Source: Magicicada septendecula
Lineage: Eukaryota; Arthropoda; Insecta; Hemiptera; Cicadidae
Assembly: GCA_034769895.1 (NCBI GenBank)
Contig: CM068368.1
Location: 689,703,877 to 689,767,876 of the forward strand
Direction of reading: 5' to 3'
DNA: 64,000 nt
In this document: positions 1 through 10,080 of the stretch, in pieces
Numbering within the stretch: the stretch's first letter is position 1
Layout: each line of letters opens with the position of its first letter
The notes under the pieces: generated by a model
What the model saw: only the letters and a program-made list of their open reading frames with translations
Database searches by the model: none
Told to the model about the DNA's origin: nothing
Position numbers and translations under genes: made by a program

Positions 1-2
1 GG

Positions 3-1007
3 GTAATAATAACTAGAGACTTACATAACGAAATTGAGTTAGAAACGTTCAGCTATGAAAACAGAACAATACATCCAATGAGATTTATAAACCAAACCCG
101 GGAATACAACCGTTTCAACAATAGTAATTGGGAGGTACAACTAACCAAAATAATTAAATGTTTTAAGGGTAGTTCAATAGTGTGGGCGGAAGCACATAGG
201 TTAGAGTGGGACTGTTACGAGACATTCGAAAAAGCATTTAAAGGGAAATATTGGACAGAAGACGAACAAGAAATACTTAGAAGCCGTATAATGGGAACGA
301 GCGATTTTATAGGACACCCTAATAATAATATAACGATATACGTAACTAAGCTATATAACGAAGCTAAGTACCTAGAGCCGCAGATACCATTTAAATCTTT
401 TGTTAGACATGTAAGTAAGCACTTACCGAGAGATGTGCAAACCACCTTAATGACCAAAGAGATTGAAGATATGAACGAGCTGGAGAGAATATTAGATATA
501 GTACAGAGCATTAGAGATCGAGAAGTGGGTAGGTGACCACAACAAAATAATAATAGTCATCATGTTGAATATAGTCAAAATAAAAATAATAATTATCATG
601 GATATAATAATGTGCATAGAGATAGTGTAAACAAATCAGGTGAGTGGAGTTGTTCCAGGTGCAAGTGGGAGAATTACGCCAGCAGACAACGGGGTTATAA
701 ATGTAGTTTACCAAGAGAAGACCAGAGGAGGAGAAACGAAACCAAGCAGTTTAAACAACAAAACAGGGGAACAAACAGTTATAACCAGGGATCACCAGGG
801 ACCGACCACAAGCAATCACAGACAACAACCGGAAAACTAGAACAGACAGTAGTAGCATGGACCAGACCACTGTACAGGGAAGCACGTGAGGTCCAACCGT
901 TGGAGGATGTCAAGAGTAACGTCATTAAAACAGATATAGTTGCCGATTTACTGGAGGAAGAAAACAACACGATCGAAGTGAGAGCGGACTCACAGAAATA
1001 CAGGTAA
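3..1007 (+). pseudogene. gag: gag (capsid plus nucleocapsid region) of A1, 5'-partial, one in-frame stop
   Basis: One frame is open from the window edge to 1007 except for a TGA at 534-536 (context AGG TGA CCA, which looks like a decayed CGA arginine codon). The first 177 codons read as a retrotransposon capsid: aromatic-rich helices and a motif around W-x-E-A-H-R followed by F-x-K-A-F-K-x-K-Y-W, typical of Retrotrans_gag. After the stop come an Asn/Gln-rich linker and the remains of a CCHC zinc knuckle, C-S-R-C-K-W-E-N-Y-A-S-R-Q-R, in which the His is Tyr and the last Cys is Arg. The protein would form the particle and bind RNA. Protease follows in the -1 frame, overlapping the end of gag. 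Confidence 0.8.
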
Positions 1008-1709
1008 ATGTAGCCAATAAGTATTATAGAACACTTGTAGACACAGGTAGCGAGATTTCCGTTATTGCAGAAAACATTTTAGGAGAGTTAAGAGGAATTA
1101 AAAAGAATATTCCAATTTTACCAGTAGCAGGGGTTACAGTAGTAGGAGTTACAGGTGTACGCAGTAAAAGAATAACAAAACAGATACACATAAGTTTTTT
1201 GATAAATGACACAGAATTTGAGAACACATTTTTGGTAGTTAAAGGGTTAAGTTTAGACATTATATTGGGTAATGATTTCCTGCAAAGAAACAAAGCTGTT
1301 GTAAATTTTAAGGAGAAAATAGTAGAGTTAGATGGGGGTGATCGGTCTGTAAAGGTTAATTTTGAACAAATAATAGATAAAGTTAGAACAACGGGGGTAA
1401 AAATACTACAAAAGAGAGTAGGCGAGAGTGATATAGATACTAGAGTAAATTTATGTAGAGAGGGTGAGTATATTGATGATTTTGAAGATGAAATGGGTAA
1501 TATTAATAATGCAGTATGGGAGATAAGGGCGGATGAATTTTGTAGTGGAGGTGCAGTGGTAAGGAGTGACCAGCGTGCGGCGTTGAGGCAAGCAGATCAG
1601 CGTGCGGCGTTGTGGCAATTGATAGAGCAGTTTAAGGGAGTGTTTGCCGATGTTCCAGGGAGGGCAAAAGGTTACGAATGTACATTGCAGATACGGGAAC
1701 ACACCTTTC
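1007..1709 (+). pseudogene. pol: retroviral-type aspartic protease and linker to RT (A1 pol, first part)
   Basis: Read in the -1 frame relative to gag. The active-site strand is L-V-D-T-G-S (Asp codon at 1040-1042), and the second family signature I-L-G-N-D-F lies near 1265-1282, the usual spacing for a retropepsin of about 100 residues. The frame continues through an acidic linker containing two copies of D-Q-R-A-A-L (about 1568-1615) and into the start of the RT domain, then loses register near 1705, where RT continues in another frame. The protease would cut the Gag-Pol polyprotein. The frame change marks this copy as inactive. Confidence 0.8.
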
Positions 1710-2459
1710 ATGCAGCGAAGTTATCCCGTGCCTTATTCCAAAAGACGAGCGGTGCAAGAGGAACTGGACAGGATGATGGAAGGAGGAATAATAGAAAGGT
1801 CAGTATCACACTACTCAAACCCATTAGTTGTAGTAATCAAAAAAGATGGCAGAGTTCGATTATGTTTAGATGCGAGGAGAATCAACCAGATAATAATACC
1901 AGACCGTGAATCACCAGAGCCAATCAATGAAATATTTCAGAAATTCAGCGGGGTGAGATATATGACGTCACTTGATCTAACAGCAGGATATTGGCAGGTA
2001 CCATTGGTGGAGGTGAGTAGGAAATATACAGCTTTCCTGTTTAACGGCAAGAACTATCAGTTTCGACAATTACCATTTGGATTGAATACCAGCATAGCCA
2101 GCTTCATAAAATGCTTGGACCAAATTTTAAAACCCAAAGACTTAGATTTTCTGACGGTATATGTAGACGATATTTTAATTGCGTCGAGAACTTTTGAGGA
2201 CCATTTAGATCACTTAGGATATGTGTTAGCCAAGTTAAAAGAAGGAGGACTTACTGTAAATTGGGACAAGTCAAAATTTCTACAAACACAAATAAATTTT
2301 TTAGGATTTATAATCACACCAGAAGGAATCTCAGCAAATCCGGATAAAGTGGACTCCATCATGCGCTTCCCTGAACCGAAGAACATCAAGCAGCTACAGA
2401 GTTTTCTGGGATTGTGCAATTTTTATCACAAAAATTTCAGAAGAACTACGCACATGTAA
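1710..2459 (+). pseudogene. pol: reverse transcriptase domain of A1 pol
   Basis: Translation shows the RT landmarks in order: P-x-P-Y-S-K-R-R region, S-x-Y-S-N-P-L-V-V-V-x-K-K-D-G, R-x-C-L-D-A-R-R-I-N, S-L-D-L-T-A-G-Y-W-Q (first catalytic Asp), L-P-F-G-L, and Y-V-D-D at 2160-2171 (the catalytic pair), then N-F-L-G-F-I-I-T-P-E-G and Q-L-Q-S-F-L-G-L. The open frame extends upstream to 1644, but before about 1705 it is out of register with the family. It ends at a stop (2457-2459) just before the RNase H domain, where another frame takes over. It is typical Ty3/Gypsy and the only RT seen in the 64 kb. Confidence 0.9.
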
Positions 2460-2976
2460 CAGCAAGATTGAGTGCAGTACTCCAGAAAAATCAGCAGTGG
2501 AGATGGGGATTAGTGGAACGAGAGGCGTTCAACGAAATTAAACAGAAATTTAGTAAAATGATAATGATGAACCACCCTGATTTTAATAAAACATTTTTCT
2601 TACAGACGGATGCTAGTAATGTGGCCGTAGGTGCGGAACTCTACCAAGAGGATGACGTGAAGGAACACTTAACCATCGCATTGCAAGCAGATCATTGTTG
2701 ATGGCAGAGAAGAACTATACCACCACCGAAAAGGAACTGTTAAGCATTGTGTTCACCGTCGGCGAATTCAGAACTTACATCTTGGGAAACAGGACGGTGA
2801 TCCGCACTGATCACAAGGCATTATCCTTCTTAAATACATGTAAACTCGCTCACAGCCGTCTAACCAGGTGGGTACTTGTTTTACAGGAGTATAATTTCGA
2901 GTGGGAGTACATCAAAGGGACAGACAAGATACCTGATATTCTTGAGAGTAGACATGTTGGACAACAAAACGGGTAG
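2414..2976 (+). pseudogene. pol: RNase H domain of A1 pol, split over two frames
   Basis: The first frame (2414-2701) ends with F-L-Q-T-D-A-S-N-V-A-V-G-A, the first acidic motif of Ty3 RNase H. A frame change near 2665 leads to the continuation N-Y-T-T-T-E-K-E-L-L-S-I-V-F and I-R-T-D-H-K-A-L-S-F-L (second frame, to 2976). The tether ends in a degenerate form of the usual A-D-x-L-S-R motif (P-D-I-L-E-S-R). It removes the RNA strand during reverse transcription. At least one indel separates the halves, so no continuous protein is made. Confidence 0.85.
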
Positions 2977-4256
2977 AGATTTGAAGGAGATCGAAATTTT
3001 CCAGATAAGCAGGGAGGACAGAATTTTTGGAGAAGAGTTACAGAACATCAGAACCATGCAACGAGCAGATGGTAAGTCAGGTAAGATTATAGATAGTCTA
3101 GAAACAGAATTAGCGGAATCAGAGTATAGTCAGCATTTTCAGATTTATCAGGGGTTATTATTTAAGAAAGTAGTAGGGGGTGAGCGTGATTGGAAATTAG
3201 TTGTGCCAGAGGGGTTAGTTGATAAATCGTTTGGGATTGTTATTTAAGATATGGTCATTTTGGGGCGAAAAAGTGTGTTAATGTATTGAAAGAGTCATGT
3301 GTTTTTCAAAAAATATGGAAAGAAGGGTTAGAAAATTGTTAAGGGGTTGTGATTTGTGTCAAAAATCGAAGGTAGTAAATTATAGGGTAGAAGGGGAGAT
3401 GAATTTTATAAAAGTGAATAGACCTTTCGATTTAGTTGCGGTAGATTTGTTTGGGCCATTGCCAAAGGGTAAAGGCGGAGTGATGTATATTTTTGTGATG
3501 CTTGACACTTTTTCTAAGTATGTGAGATTGTATAGTGTTAAAAGAGCTACCAGTCAGGTATTGAGTGAAAAGGTGACAAAGGACTACATGATTCACGTGG
3601 GTAAGCCAAAAGTAATTTTGTCAGATCATGGGCCACAGTTCATCAGTGGGAAATGGCGTCAGACTCTAGGATGGGAAGGAATCATCACGAAGCATACGGC
3701 TGTGTACCATCCCCAGTCCAACCAGGCTGAGCGTGTAATGAGAGAGATAGGCAGGATCTTTAGAGCCTATTGTCATGCTAAACACAGCGAATGGCCGTTG
3801 TACGTCAGAAGAGTAGAGACTTGGCTGAACAGTACCACCCACGAGTCCACCGGCTGTACACCTCACGAGTTGATCAAAGGAACACGCCCCCCGAGAATTT
3901 TGGAACAGCTGTTTGATTACCCACCGGAGAGTGAGAAAGCAGATGTGAGCATAAAGATCAGGTTGGCCAATGAGAACTTATCGAGTAAGGGAGAACAAAG
4001 AAAGCGTAGGCACGATGCAAAAGGTAAGTGGATGAAATACGAAGTAGGACAATTGGTATTGGTGAGGAGACACGATTTGTCGAGCGCCCAGGATAAGGAG
4101 ATCAAGAAGTTTTTCTTACTCTATGAAGGACCGTATGAGGTAATAGAAGTTAAGATGAAGAATTCATATGTATTACAGAACAGAGAGACAAGGGAGATAG
4201 TACGGACACACAATGCAACAAATTTGAAATTGTATTGGTCATCAGAGGAATTTTAA
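2977..4256 (+). pseudogene. pol: integrase of A1 pol, N-terminal part frameshifted, core and GPY/F end intact
   Basis: The linker and start of the zinc domain are in one frame to about 3247 (with a TAA there); the C-D-L-C half of the HHCC finger and the rest are in the frame 3297-4256. The core shows V-A-V-D-L-F-G-P, I-L-S-D-H-G-P-Q-F and H-P-Q-S-N-Q-A-E-R, the D, D and E of the catalytic triad, with 34 residues between the second D and E, the same spacing as in element F. Near the C-terminus Y-E-G-P-Y-E-V is the GPY/F module of Ty3-type integrases. It joins element DNA to the target. The stop at 4254-4256 ends all coding in A1. Confidence 0.9.
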
Positions 4257-5520
4257 CCATGTTTATTATTAATATTAATGTGTGGATGAAATTTAATTTG
4301 ATTTTATATGTTTGCAGAAGGGACTTTCCCCCATTTTCGGGCGATCACAGACTCACCACCTCTGATCGTGGTTTTTGGCAATCTGGAGGCGGACCATGGT
4401 TGGCGGTAGCCTCAGCAACGGGGTGAAAGCAACGATGATCTTACTCCACAAAAAGGTGTCAGTAGAAATTCTTTGCTTACAAGAACGGGGAGGGGGACCC
4501 ATAGTTTCGTGGAAAGGTAGTATTTTTTCCACGAACTATCTTAGTTTTGTTTTAGAAATTGTGAAATGAAACGACCAAAATTATGTAACTTAAATACTTA
4601 ACTTTTCAAGGAATTGTTTTCCCTCAGAAAACAACACAAATGTATTTTATTTTGAGGTAAACGTATAAGATGATCCATTGTGGTACTTACTATTTTGTCA
4701 TAAAGAAAATGTTAGTGAAAAGTGAAAGCTTGGACTTGCAAAAGTGTCTATGTGAAAATTTTTTTAAATAAATAAAAGAACTTGTTATTATACAAGATTA
4801 AAGGGTAATTTTGGGGGGTAGAGTGGTGTTTATAGAAGTGATATAATGATGGAATGTAGGGACTGCTATTGTAGAAAGATTTAGTTTAGTTATTAGTGTG
4901 CTATCGCTGTGGTGGCATGTGCCACAGTAGATAGCGGAAAGTGTTGGGGTAATAGAGAGTGTTACCTCCATCGGAGGCCAACATGGCGTAAAATGCACGG
5001 CACACCCTTTTTTACAATTTTATATTGTATCTTGATAAACTGCCGTGCCGTGCAGTTAAATGATGATGATAACATGCCTGAAAGTAGAGTTGATTTCCCC
5101 GACTTTTCGGGCGATTACTGCCTTACCAGCACTAATCGTGGTTTTGGCTAGCGGTCAGCTATGGCCATAAATTAAGAACCTTGACCATAGCTGGCTTGAA
5201 ATTGGTTTATATTAGAAACTGATGGGGGGTGAAATTAGGGGAAATCCAGAGAACTATGGAACAGCGGCTGCCACTCTGTTCGAGGAGGAACAGCAAGGCC
5301 AGGTGGTAGACCCGCATTAAGGGTGTGTAATTATGTAACAAAAGATATGTTGATGTCTAAATCTTTCAAATGTAACGCTGAAGCAAGGGCACGGAGATGT
5401 AAAATTCCTCCACCTATGCCGTCCTTGTGGAGGCAAATGGGCGCCACAGTCCAACAGAAAAAAACAATAGTGTGTGTGGCTGGGTGGTTGCTCAGGTGAG
5501 CAACGAATTAAAATTTTGTA
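4257..5520 (+). other. structured 3' noncoding region of A1 (multi-hairpin RNA module)
   Basis: No coding. Dense inverted repeats visible by eye: 4342-4368 (CGATCA/TGATCG), 4502-4545 (about 14 bp, one bulge), 4901-4936 (GCTATC/GATAGC and CTGTGG/CCACAG), 4994-5058 (10 bp, TGCACGGCAC/GTGCCGTGCA), 5112-5138 (CGATTA/TAATCG), 5156-5193 (CAGCTATGG/CCATAGCTG), 5276-5293 (CTGTTC/GAACAG), 5344-5357 (GATAT/ATGTC, GUUG loop), 5384-5427 (CAAGGGC/GTCCTTG), 5487-5504 (GTTGCTC/GAGCAAC). Most from 5112 onward have counterparts at the same order in B (14173-14586) with different but paired bases. A G-rich tract (5221-5241) and the motif CTATGGAACAGCGGCTGCC (5254-5272) are also shared. Likely a packaging, export or translation signal in the element RNA; which of these is unknown. 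Confidence 0.65.
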
Positions 5521-7270
5521 ACTTAAAGATGATAACTCGCTCTTGCACTAATTAAATAATTGTATTATGATTTGATAAATAGGTGTTCGTATGCTTATTA
5601 TGCTGTGTTTATTCTGTCTTATGAATGTATTATTTTATTATGTTAGACATAAGGATTGTAAAAATATGTATTTCATATAATTGTAGAATGCATCGGTAGT
5701 AGGGTTATTCACCTTGCTAAGAAAATCAGCTGATCCGCTGTAGAATGTCATATATAAATTGTTTGCTAATTCCCAAGGCAACTAATGTTTGAATATAGTG
5801 ATTTTAATGTGTTAAAGAGTTTATTTTAAATGATGAGAATAATTTGATATATTTAAGAATTTTAAATGATTTGAAAAAGGTAGATTTTGGGTGATTTTGG
5901 GTTAGCTAGGACATTTAAATCAGTCCATGTTGAGTTTCAAGTGATAATAGAGAGAGTAATATTGTTGTGAATTAATGTAATGCAAATTTGAGATGTAATG
6001 GTGACACAGTAGCTATGGGGAATATATGTAGAGTAATGATTGATATATTGATGTAATAAGTAAATGATGATATTTTGTTGTAACTGAAGTGATGTAGGGA
6101 GAATGGTAATTAGTTGATGGGAGTTTTGTAAGAGGGGGTGGTGTAGGAGTCCGCAACAAAAGGGTTGGGACGGGAAGGGACCGTTTGGCGCCGGAAAGGG
6201 CCGCCTAGGTAGAATCCAGGGGCCAAAAAAGGGGATGAGCTTTTGGGAGGGAACATACATCCTGAGTACAAAGGGTTAGAGAGTATTTTTTTAATATGAG
6301 TAAAATGATGTGAATTGAGTTGAGTAGTAAGTTGGGTTTCGAGATTGTTGGGTAGATGTTTTTGATAGAGATGGGTGTCATGTGAGTCAAAGCTGTTAGT
6401 AATATTAAAGTCAGAGGGGAAATGATAAAAATATAAATGCAAGTTGATACAATCAAGTCATTATGAATAATTAAATCACCCAAACTCATGGAGAGTGAGA
6501 ATATTAAAGAAAGAGAGTCATAGTAAAAATATAGAATTTTAATTGAAGCAAGTGACAATTTTAATAGAATTTGAGAATAAAGTAAGATTGTAAAATGTGT
6601 AAGTTTGAGTAATTTAAATGTCAATTTTATTGTTAATTATAACAATACTATTTTTAATTTTTAATGTCTTATTTTATTATGTTTAAAGGTAAAATTTTTA
6701 AAGATGTTTAATGTATTTTCTGATGTAGCTTATGTATAACCTGTGTAGGTCAAGGTTGTGGACTTGACCCAGTTTGATCAGCTGATGGGTCAATATATAC
6801 TAGACCCGTTTTGGCAAGGAAGTAATGCCAATTTTGCTGTTTAAATTAATTTAAATAATTTTAAAATTTTGAATATTGAGAGAAGTATATTTTAATAAAT
6901 TTAAAATTTTTTTTTGAAAAAAAATTTACTTTTTGCGCCTGCCATCTAATTGATGTTTTGAATTTTGATTGTAGTGTTGTTTATATGTAATACTAGGGTT
7001 TTGTTGAATCATATTGTGTAGGATATATGTATAATCACATGTTAGGATAAATGAGTTCATGTTTTAATTAAATGTTCAATTTGTTTGTTTATCTGAGTAT
7101 AAATAGTAATGAAGAGAATTGATAAAGGTAGATAAAAGCTTTTTTTTGGTTTTAATGAAAATAATAATAACATGACAATCTGATTTTTGAACTTAAAAGA
7201 AATGTGAATCTAAAGATAAATATTTTGTGACTTTTAAATGATGAGTTTGTTTCTAAGATATTATAAGAAT
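5521..7270 (+). other. A1 noncoding interior with conserved purine-rich block
   Basis: AT-rich, no coding. At about 6131-6290 lies a G/A-rich block containing GGAGTCCGCAAC, GGGTTGGGACGGGA, GGGCCGCCTAGGTAGAATCC and GGGAACATACATCCT; the same block occurs in B at about 15321-15445 and, reversed, in D at about 40630-40790. At about 6740-6800 a block containing AGGTCAAGG..CTTGAC and GATCAGCTGATG is shared with B near 15965-16010. The minus-strand open frames over 5937-6624 are low-complexity and I do not regard them as genes. Confidence 0.5.
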
Positions 7271-7628
7271 ATGTACGAGCCCAGTAACTGCTAAAGGCAG
7301 CCCAGTGTGCATGAAAAGGGGGAACATATCGGTTGAGGATCTGGCATGGTATAAGACCAGGGGTTTGGATTTTGGGGTGGCATGTTAAACGGTTAGGTGC
7401 GCTGTGGTGCGTGTCTGTTCGATTTTATGGTGTTGGGATCTCGTATAGAGAAGTCCACTGATCTCGTTCAGATGCGGCCATAGTCGCCGAGCCAGGGGGG
7501 TTGTTTACCCATGATGTATAAGAACAAATGGGGGTTGTTGGCACCATATCCTCACCGGTCCTGTTAGGGGTTTAGCAATGAGATTTCTTCTGTTCTGACA
7601 GAAGACCTCTCATTGGGGGGGGGGGTAT
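7271..7628 (+). promoter_or_regulatory. A1 3' terminal module: TCTC/GAGA hairpin, 40-nt hairpin and polypurine tract
   Basis: Begins with the conserved AGCCCAGTAACTGCTAAAGG block also found in B. At 7439-7451 TCTC/GAGA forms a small hairpin with a variable loop. At 7576-7615 a 40-nt hairpin (CAATGAGA..TCTCATTG outer stem, TTCTGT/ACAGAA inner stem) sits directly before the G-run polypurine tract (7615-7625), from which plus-strand DNA synthesis would start. The 3' LTR begins three bases later. Confidence 0.75.
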
Positions 7629-8920
7629 TGTAACGGGGCAAATAAAAGGTATTTTTTATTTGATCAAAAATAGGGTTTTATTTTATTAAAATGTTTTAAT
7701 TCACTCCATCTGTGTGGTCCGTCCCATGGCAATGTGAAGCGTTGTTCAAACAAAGAAACGGTACGCTGTAGCTGGGTGATGAAACATTTTGCAAAGGAAT
7801 GTGCGAGTCGACAATTCTTAGAATTTTGCGATTGTGTGACACCTGCGCCCAAACGCACTCACATCGGCGGAGCGCAGATGACGCCAAGAAACACAAAACC
7901 AACATGGCCTGGTGGTGAATTCTTTTTAACATGTGCGTTTATGACGGCGGAAATGAAACTTAGTCCCGCCTATTTGTGATGTCGACCAGTGAACACTGAA
8001 TATCGTCGACGTCAAATACACGAAAAACCCATGTGTTGAATGAACAGTGACGGACGATGCGATCATAAGGCATTGAAATTTCCGCTCTGACCGAACGTTT
8101 GGAGGGAGGCGCGTTGATAACTCTCTTCCCAGTTGACTAGCAATATAGGCCACGCGTGGTACCTATCAGTTTTCTGCCCGGGCAAATTTTCATTTTTTAA
8201 GTCGGCCGACAAAACATCCATGTGATTCTCCAAAAAATACATATAACAGTGTAATCAGTGCTGAACAGTGAATATCGAAAGTTGTTAAAGCAATAATATA
8301 AACTTATCGTCAAGAAAATGAAAGACTTTGGGAGACGCGCCACGTGGTCGGGGAAGAGGACGCCACACACGTAACGTTTCACAATGAAAATATTATTATC
8401 ATTAATTTTATATACAATGGGGGTTTAAACTATTAGTATGAATGCGAGTGAGAGCAGGCTGGGCAGCTTTCCTAGATATAATATGTTTTATGTTAGTTGG
8501 TAAATGTATTTTGATGCTATTGAATCGATGTCTTTGAGTATCACTAATAATCCAGGAAATAATTTGTAACCGTATTAAAATATGGAAAGAACCGATTAAT
8601 TATCTTTATTTTGGTGGGATTATGTTGATAAAATTTTAAATGGAAAAGATTTTAATTTGATTGCATAACTACGACTCATGGCGAATCGCATGTAACTATG
8701 TGGATGTAACAGGGAGTAACAAGAATTTAGAAAAAAAATTAAACAAAAGTTTTATTTACAATATATATGTCGTTAGAATGTTTATTTCGTACCCCCACAC
8801 TGTTTCTGACCTCGCTTATGAACGAACTCTGGGACCCAAGGGAGAGCGGAATAGTGGTAAGTACTAATATGAAACATTATTATTAATAAATAATAAAAAT
8901 AATTAATGTGTTTTTATACA
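7629..8920 (+). repeat. 3' LTR of A1
   Basis: Starts TGTAACGGGGC right after the polypurine tract. It aligns by eye along its length with the LTR of A2 (61416-62700): shared ATGGCCTGG, AATGTGCG and GACCCAAG/GACCCGAA blocks in the same order. A splice-donor-like GTGGTAAGT is at 8855-8862, matching donors at the same place in related LTRs. The 3' end is taken as ..TATACA at 8920 because the next base starts an unrelated tandem repeat; this boundary is the least certain part. Confidence 0.75.
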
Positions 8921-10080
8921 TCTTCACCAAAATCAAAAGGCCTCGAGTCCTCTACAATTCAGTGACGTATGCAAAAAATTATTTGATTGTTTGAATTTGC
9001 GGCTGTTATCGTTTGCCATAGAAAATACCCTTGATAAAAAAACGCTGCACGTAAACTACCCCTTTCCCTTAACCAATCTTCACCAAAAACAATAGGTCTT
9101 GAGAACTCCATAATTCAGGGCTGTATGCGAAACATTATTTGATTCTGTTTGAATTTGCGGCTGTTATCGTTTGCTAAAAAAAAAATCTACAGACACACAG
9201 ATAGACACACACACAGACACTTTTCGAAAAACGACTTATTTTCATGTTTTGAGTGTAGCACAATCAGAATCTGCAATAATCTCGAACACGATTTTTTTTG
9301 CCATCACCATACTTCCATTTCCTTAAGGAATATGGAAGTAAAAATGAAAAAATTATAATTTTATTGCCTGATAACAAAATTATTTTATTTTTAACAATTA
9401 CCATTGTTTGAAAAAGTTTAAATGAATTTTCAAGTACTTTACTGTTGTTAAAACGTAAAAGGTTGCAGGTAAACTACCCCACCGATCTTCACCAAAATCA
9501 AAAGTCCTTGAGATCTCTACAATTCAGGGACATATGCATAAAATTATTTGATTCTGTTTGAATTTGCGGCTGTTATCGTTTGCCATAGAAAATACCCTTG
9601 TTAAAACATAAAACGTTGCAGGTAAACTACCCCTTTCCCTTAACCGATCTTCACCAAAAGCAATAGGTCTTGAGAACTCTACAATTCAGGGCTGTATGCG
9701 AAACATTATTTGATTCTGTTTGAAGTTGCGGCTGTTATCGTTTGCCAATAAAAAAAAATTACCCTTGATAAAAAAAAACCGTTGCAGGTAAACTACCCCT
9801 TTCCCCCAACCGATCTTCACCAAAAACAATAGGTCGTGAGTACTCTACAAATCAGGGCTGTATGCAAAAAATTATTTGATTCTGTTTGAATTTGCGGCTG
9901 TTATCGTTTGCCATAGAAAAAAAATCTACAGACAGACAGACACACACACACACACTTTTTGAAAAACGACTTTTTTTCATGTTTTGAGTGTAGTACAATC
10001 AGAATCTGCAATAATCTCGAACACGATTTTTTTTGCCATCACCATACTTCCATTTCCTTAAGGAACATGGAAGTAAAATG
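8921..10080 (+). repeat. tandem repeat block, about 165-bp monomers in two groups, each with a common tail
   Basis: A monomer built around CTTCACCAAAA, ACAATTCAGGGCTGTATGCG, TGAATTTGCGGCTGTTATCG and AGGTAAACTACCCCTTTCCC recurs about five times (near 8921, 9075, 9480, 9646, 9813). Two monomers are followed by a tail at about 9180-9350 and three by a matching tail at about 9915-10079. Each tail has a CA-rich run, a CTTTTCGAAAAACGACTT-like stretch and CCATACTTCCATTTCCTTAAGG ending in GGAAGTAAAA. No coding. This looks like the end region of an interspersed repeat with internal satellite amplification. It sits between the A1 LTR and the gag remnant of G. Confidence 0.8.

Larger units (their letters stand above)
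1..8920 (+). mobile_element. LTR retrotransposon A1 (Ty3/Gypsy type), 5' end outside the window, coding region broken
   Basis: Order is gag capsid, nucleocapsid, protease, RT, RNase H, integrase, long noncoding 3' region, hairpin, polypurine tract, 3' LTR. This pol order (integrase last) defines the Ty3/Gypsy superfamily. The 5' LTR and gag start lie left of the window. The coding part carries at least one in-frame stop and several frame changes, so this copy is dead. It is the only copy here with RT, and it shares its 3' noncoding hairpins with the gag-only elements B and D, so it stands for their autonomous relative. The right end at 8920 is placed by comparison with related LTRs and could be off by tens of bases. 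Confidence 0.9.

Noticed and set aside
5937..6624. Overlapping minus-strand open frames of 107-139 codons
   Set aside because: They lie in A1 noncoding DNA, are low-complexity, and overlap the conserved plus-strand purine block; no domain.
8921..10080. Considered as a CRISPR-like array
   Set aside because: Monomers are about 165 bp, diverged and without unique spacers, in a eukaryotic transposon-rich setting.
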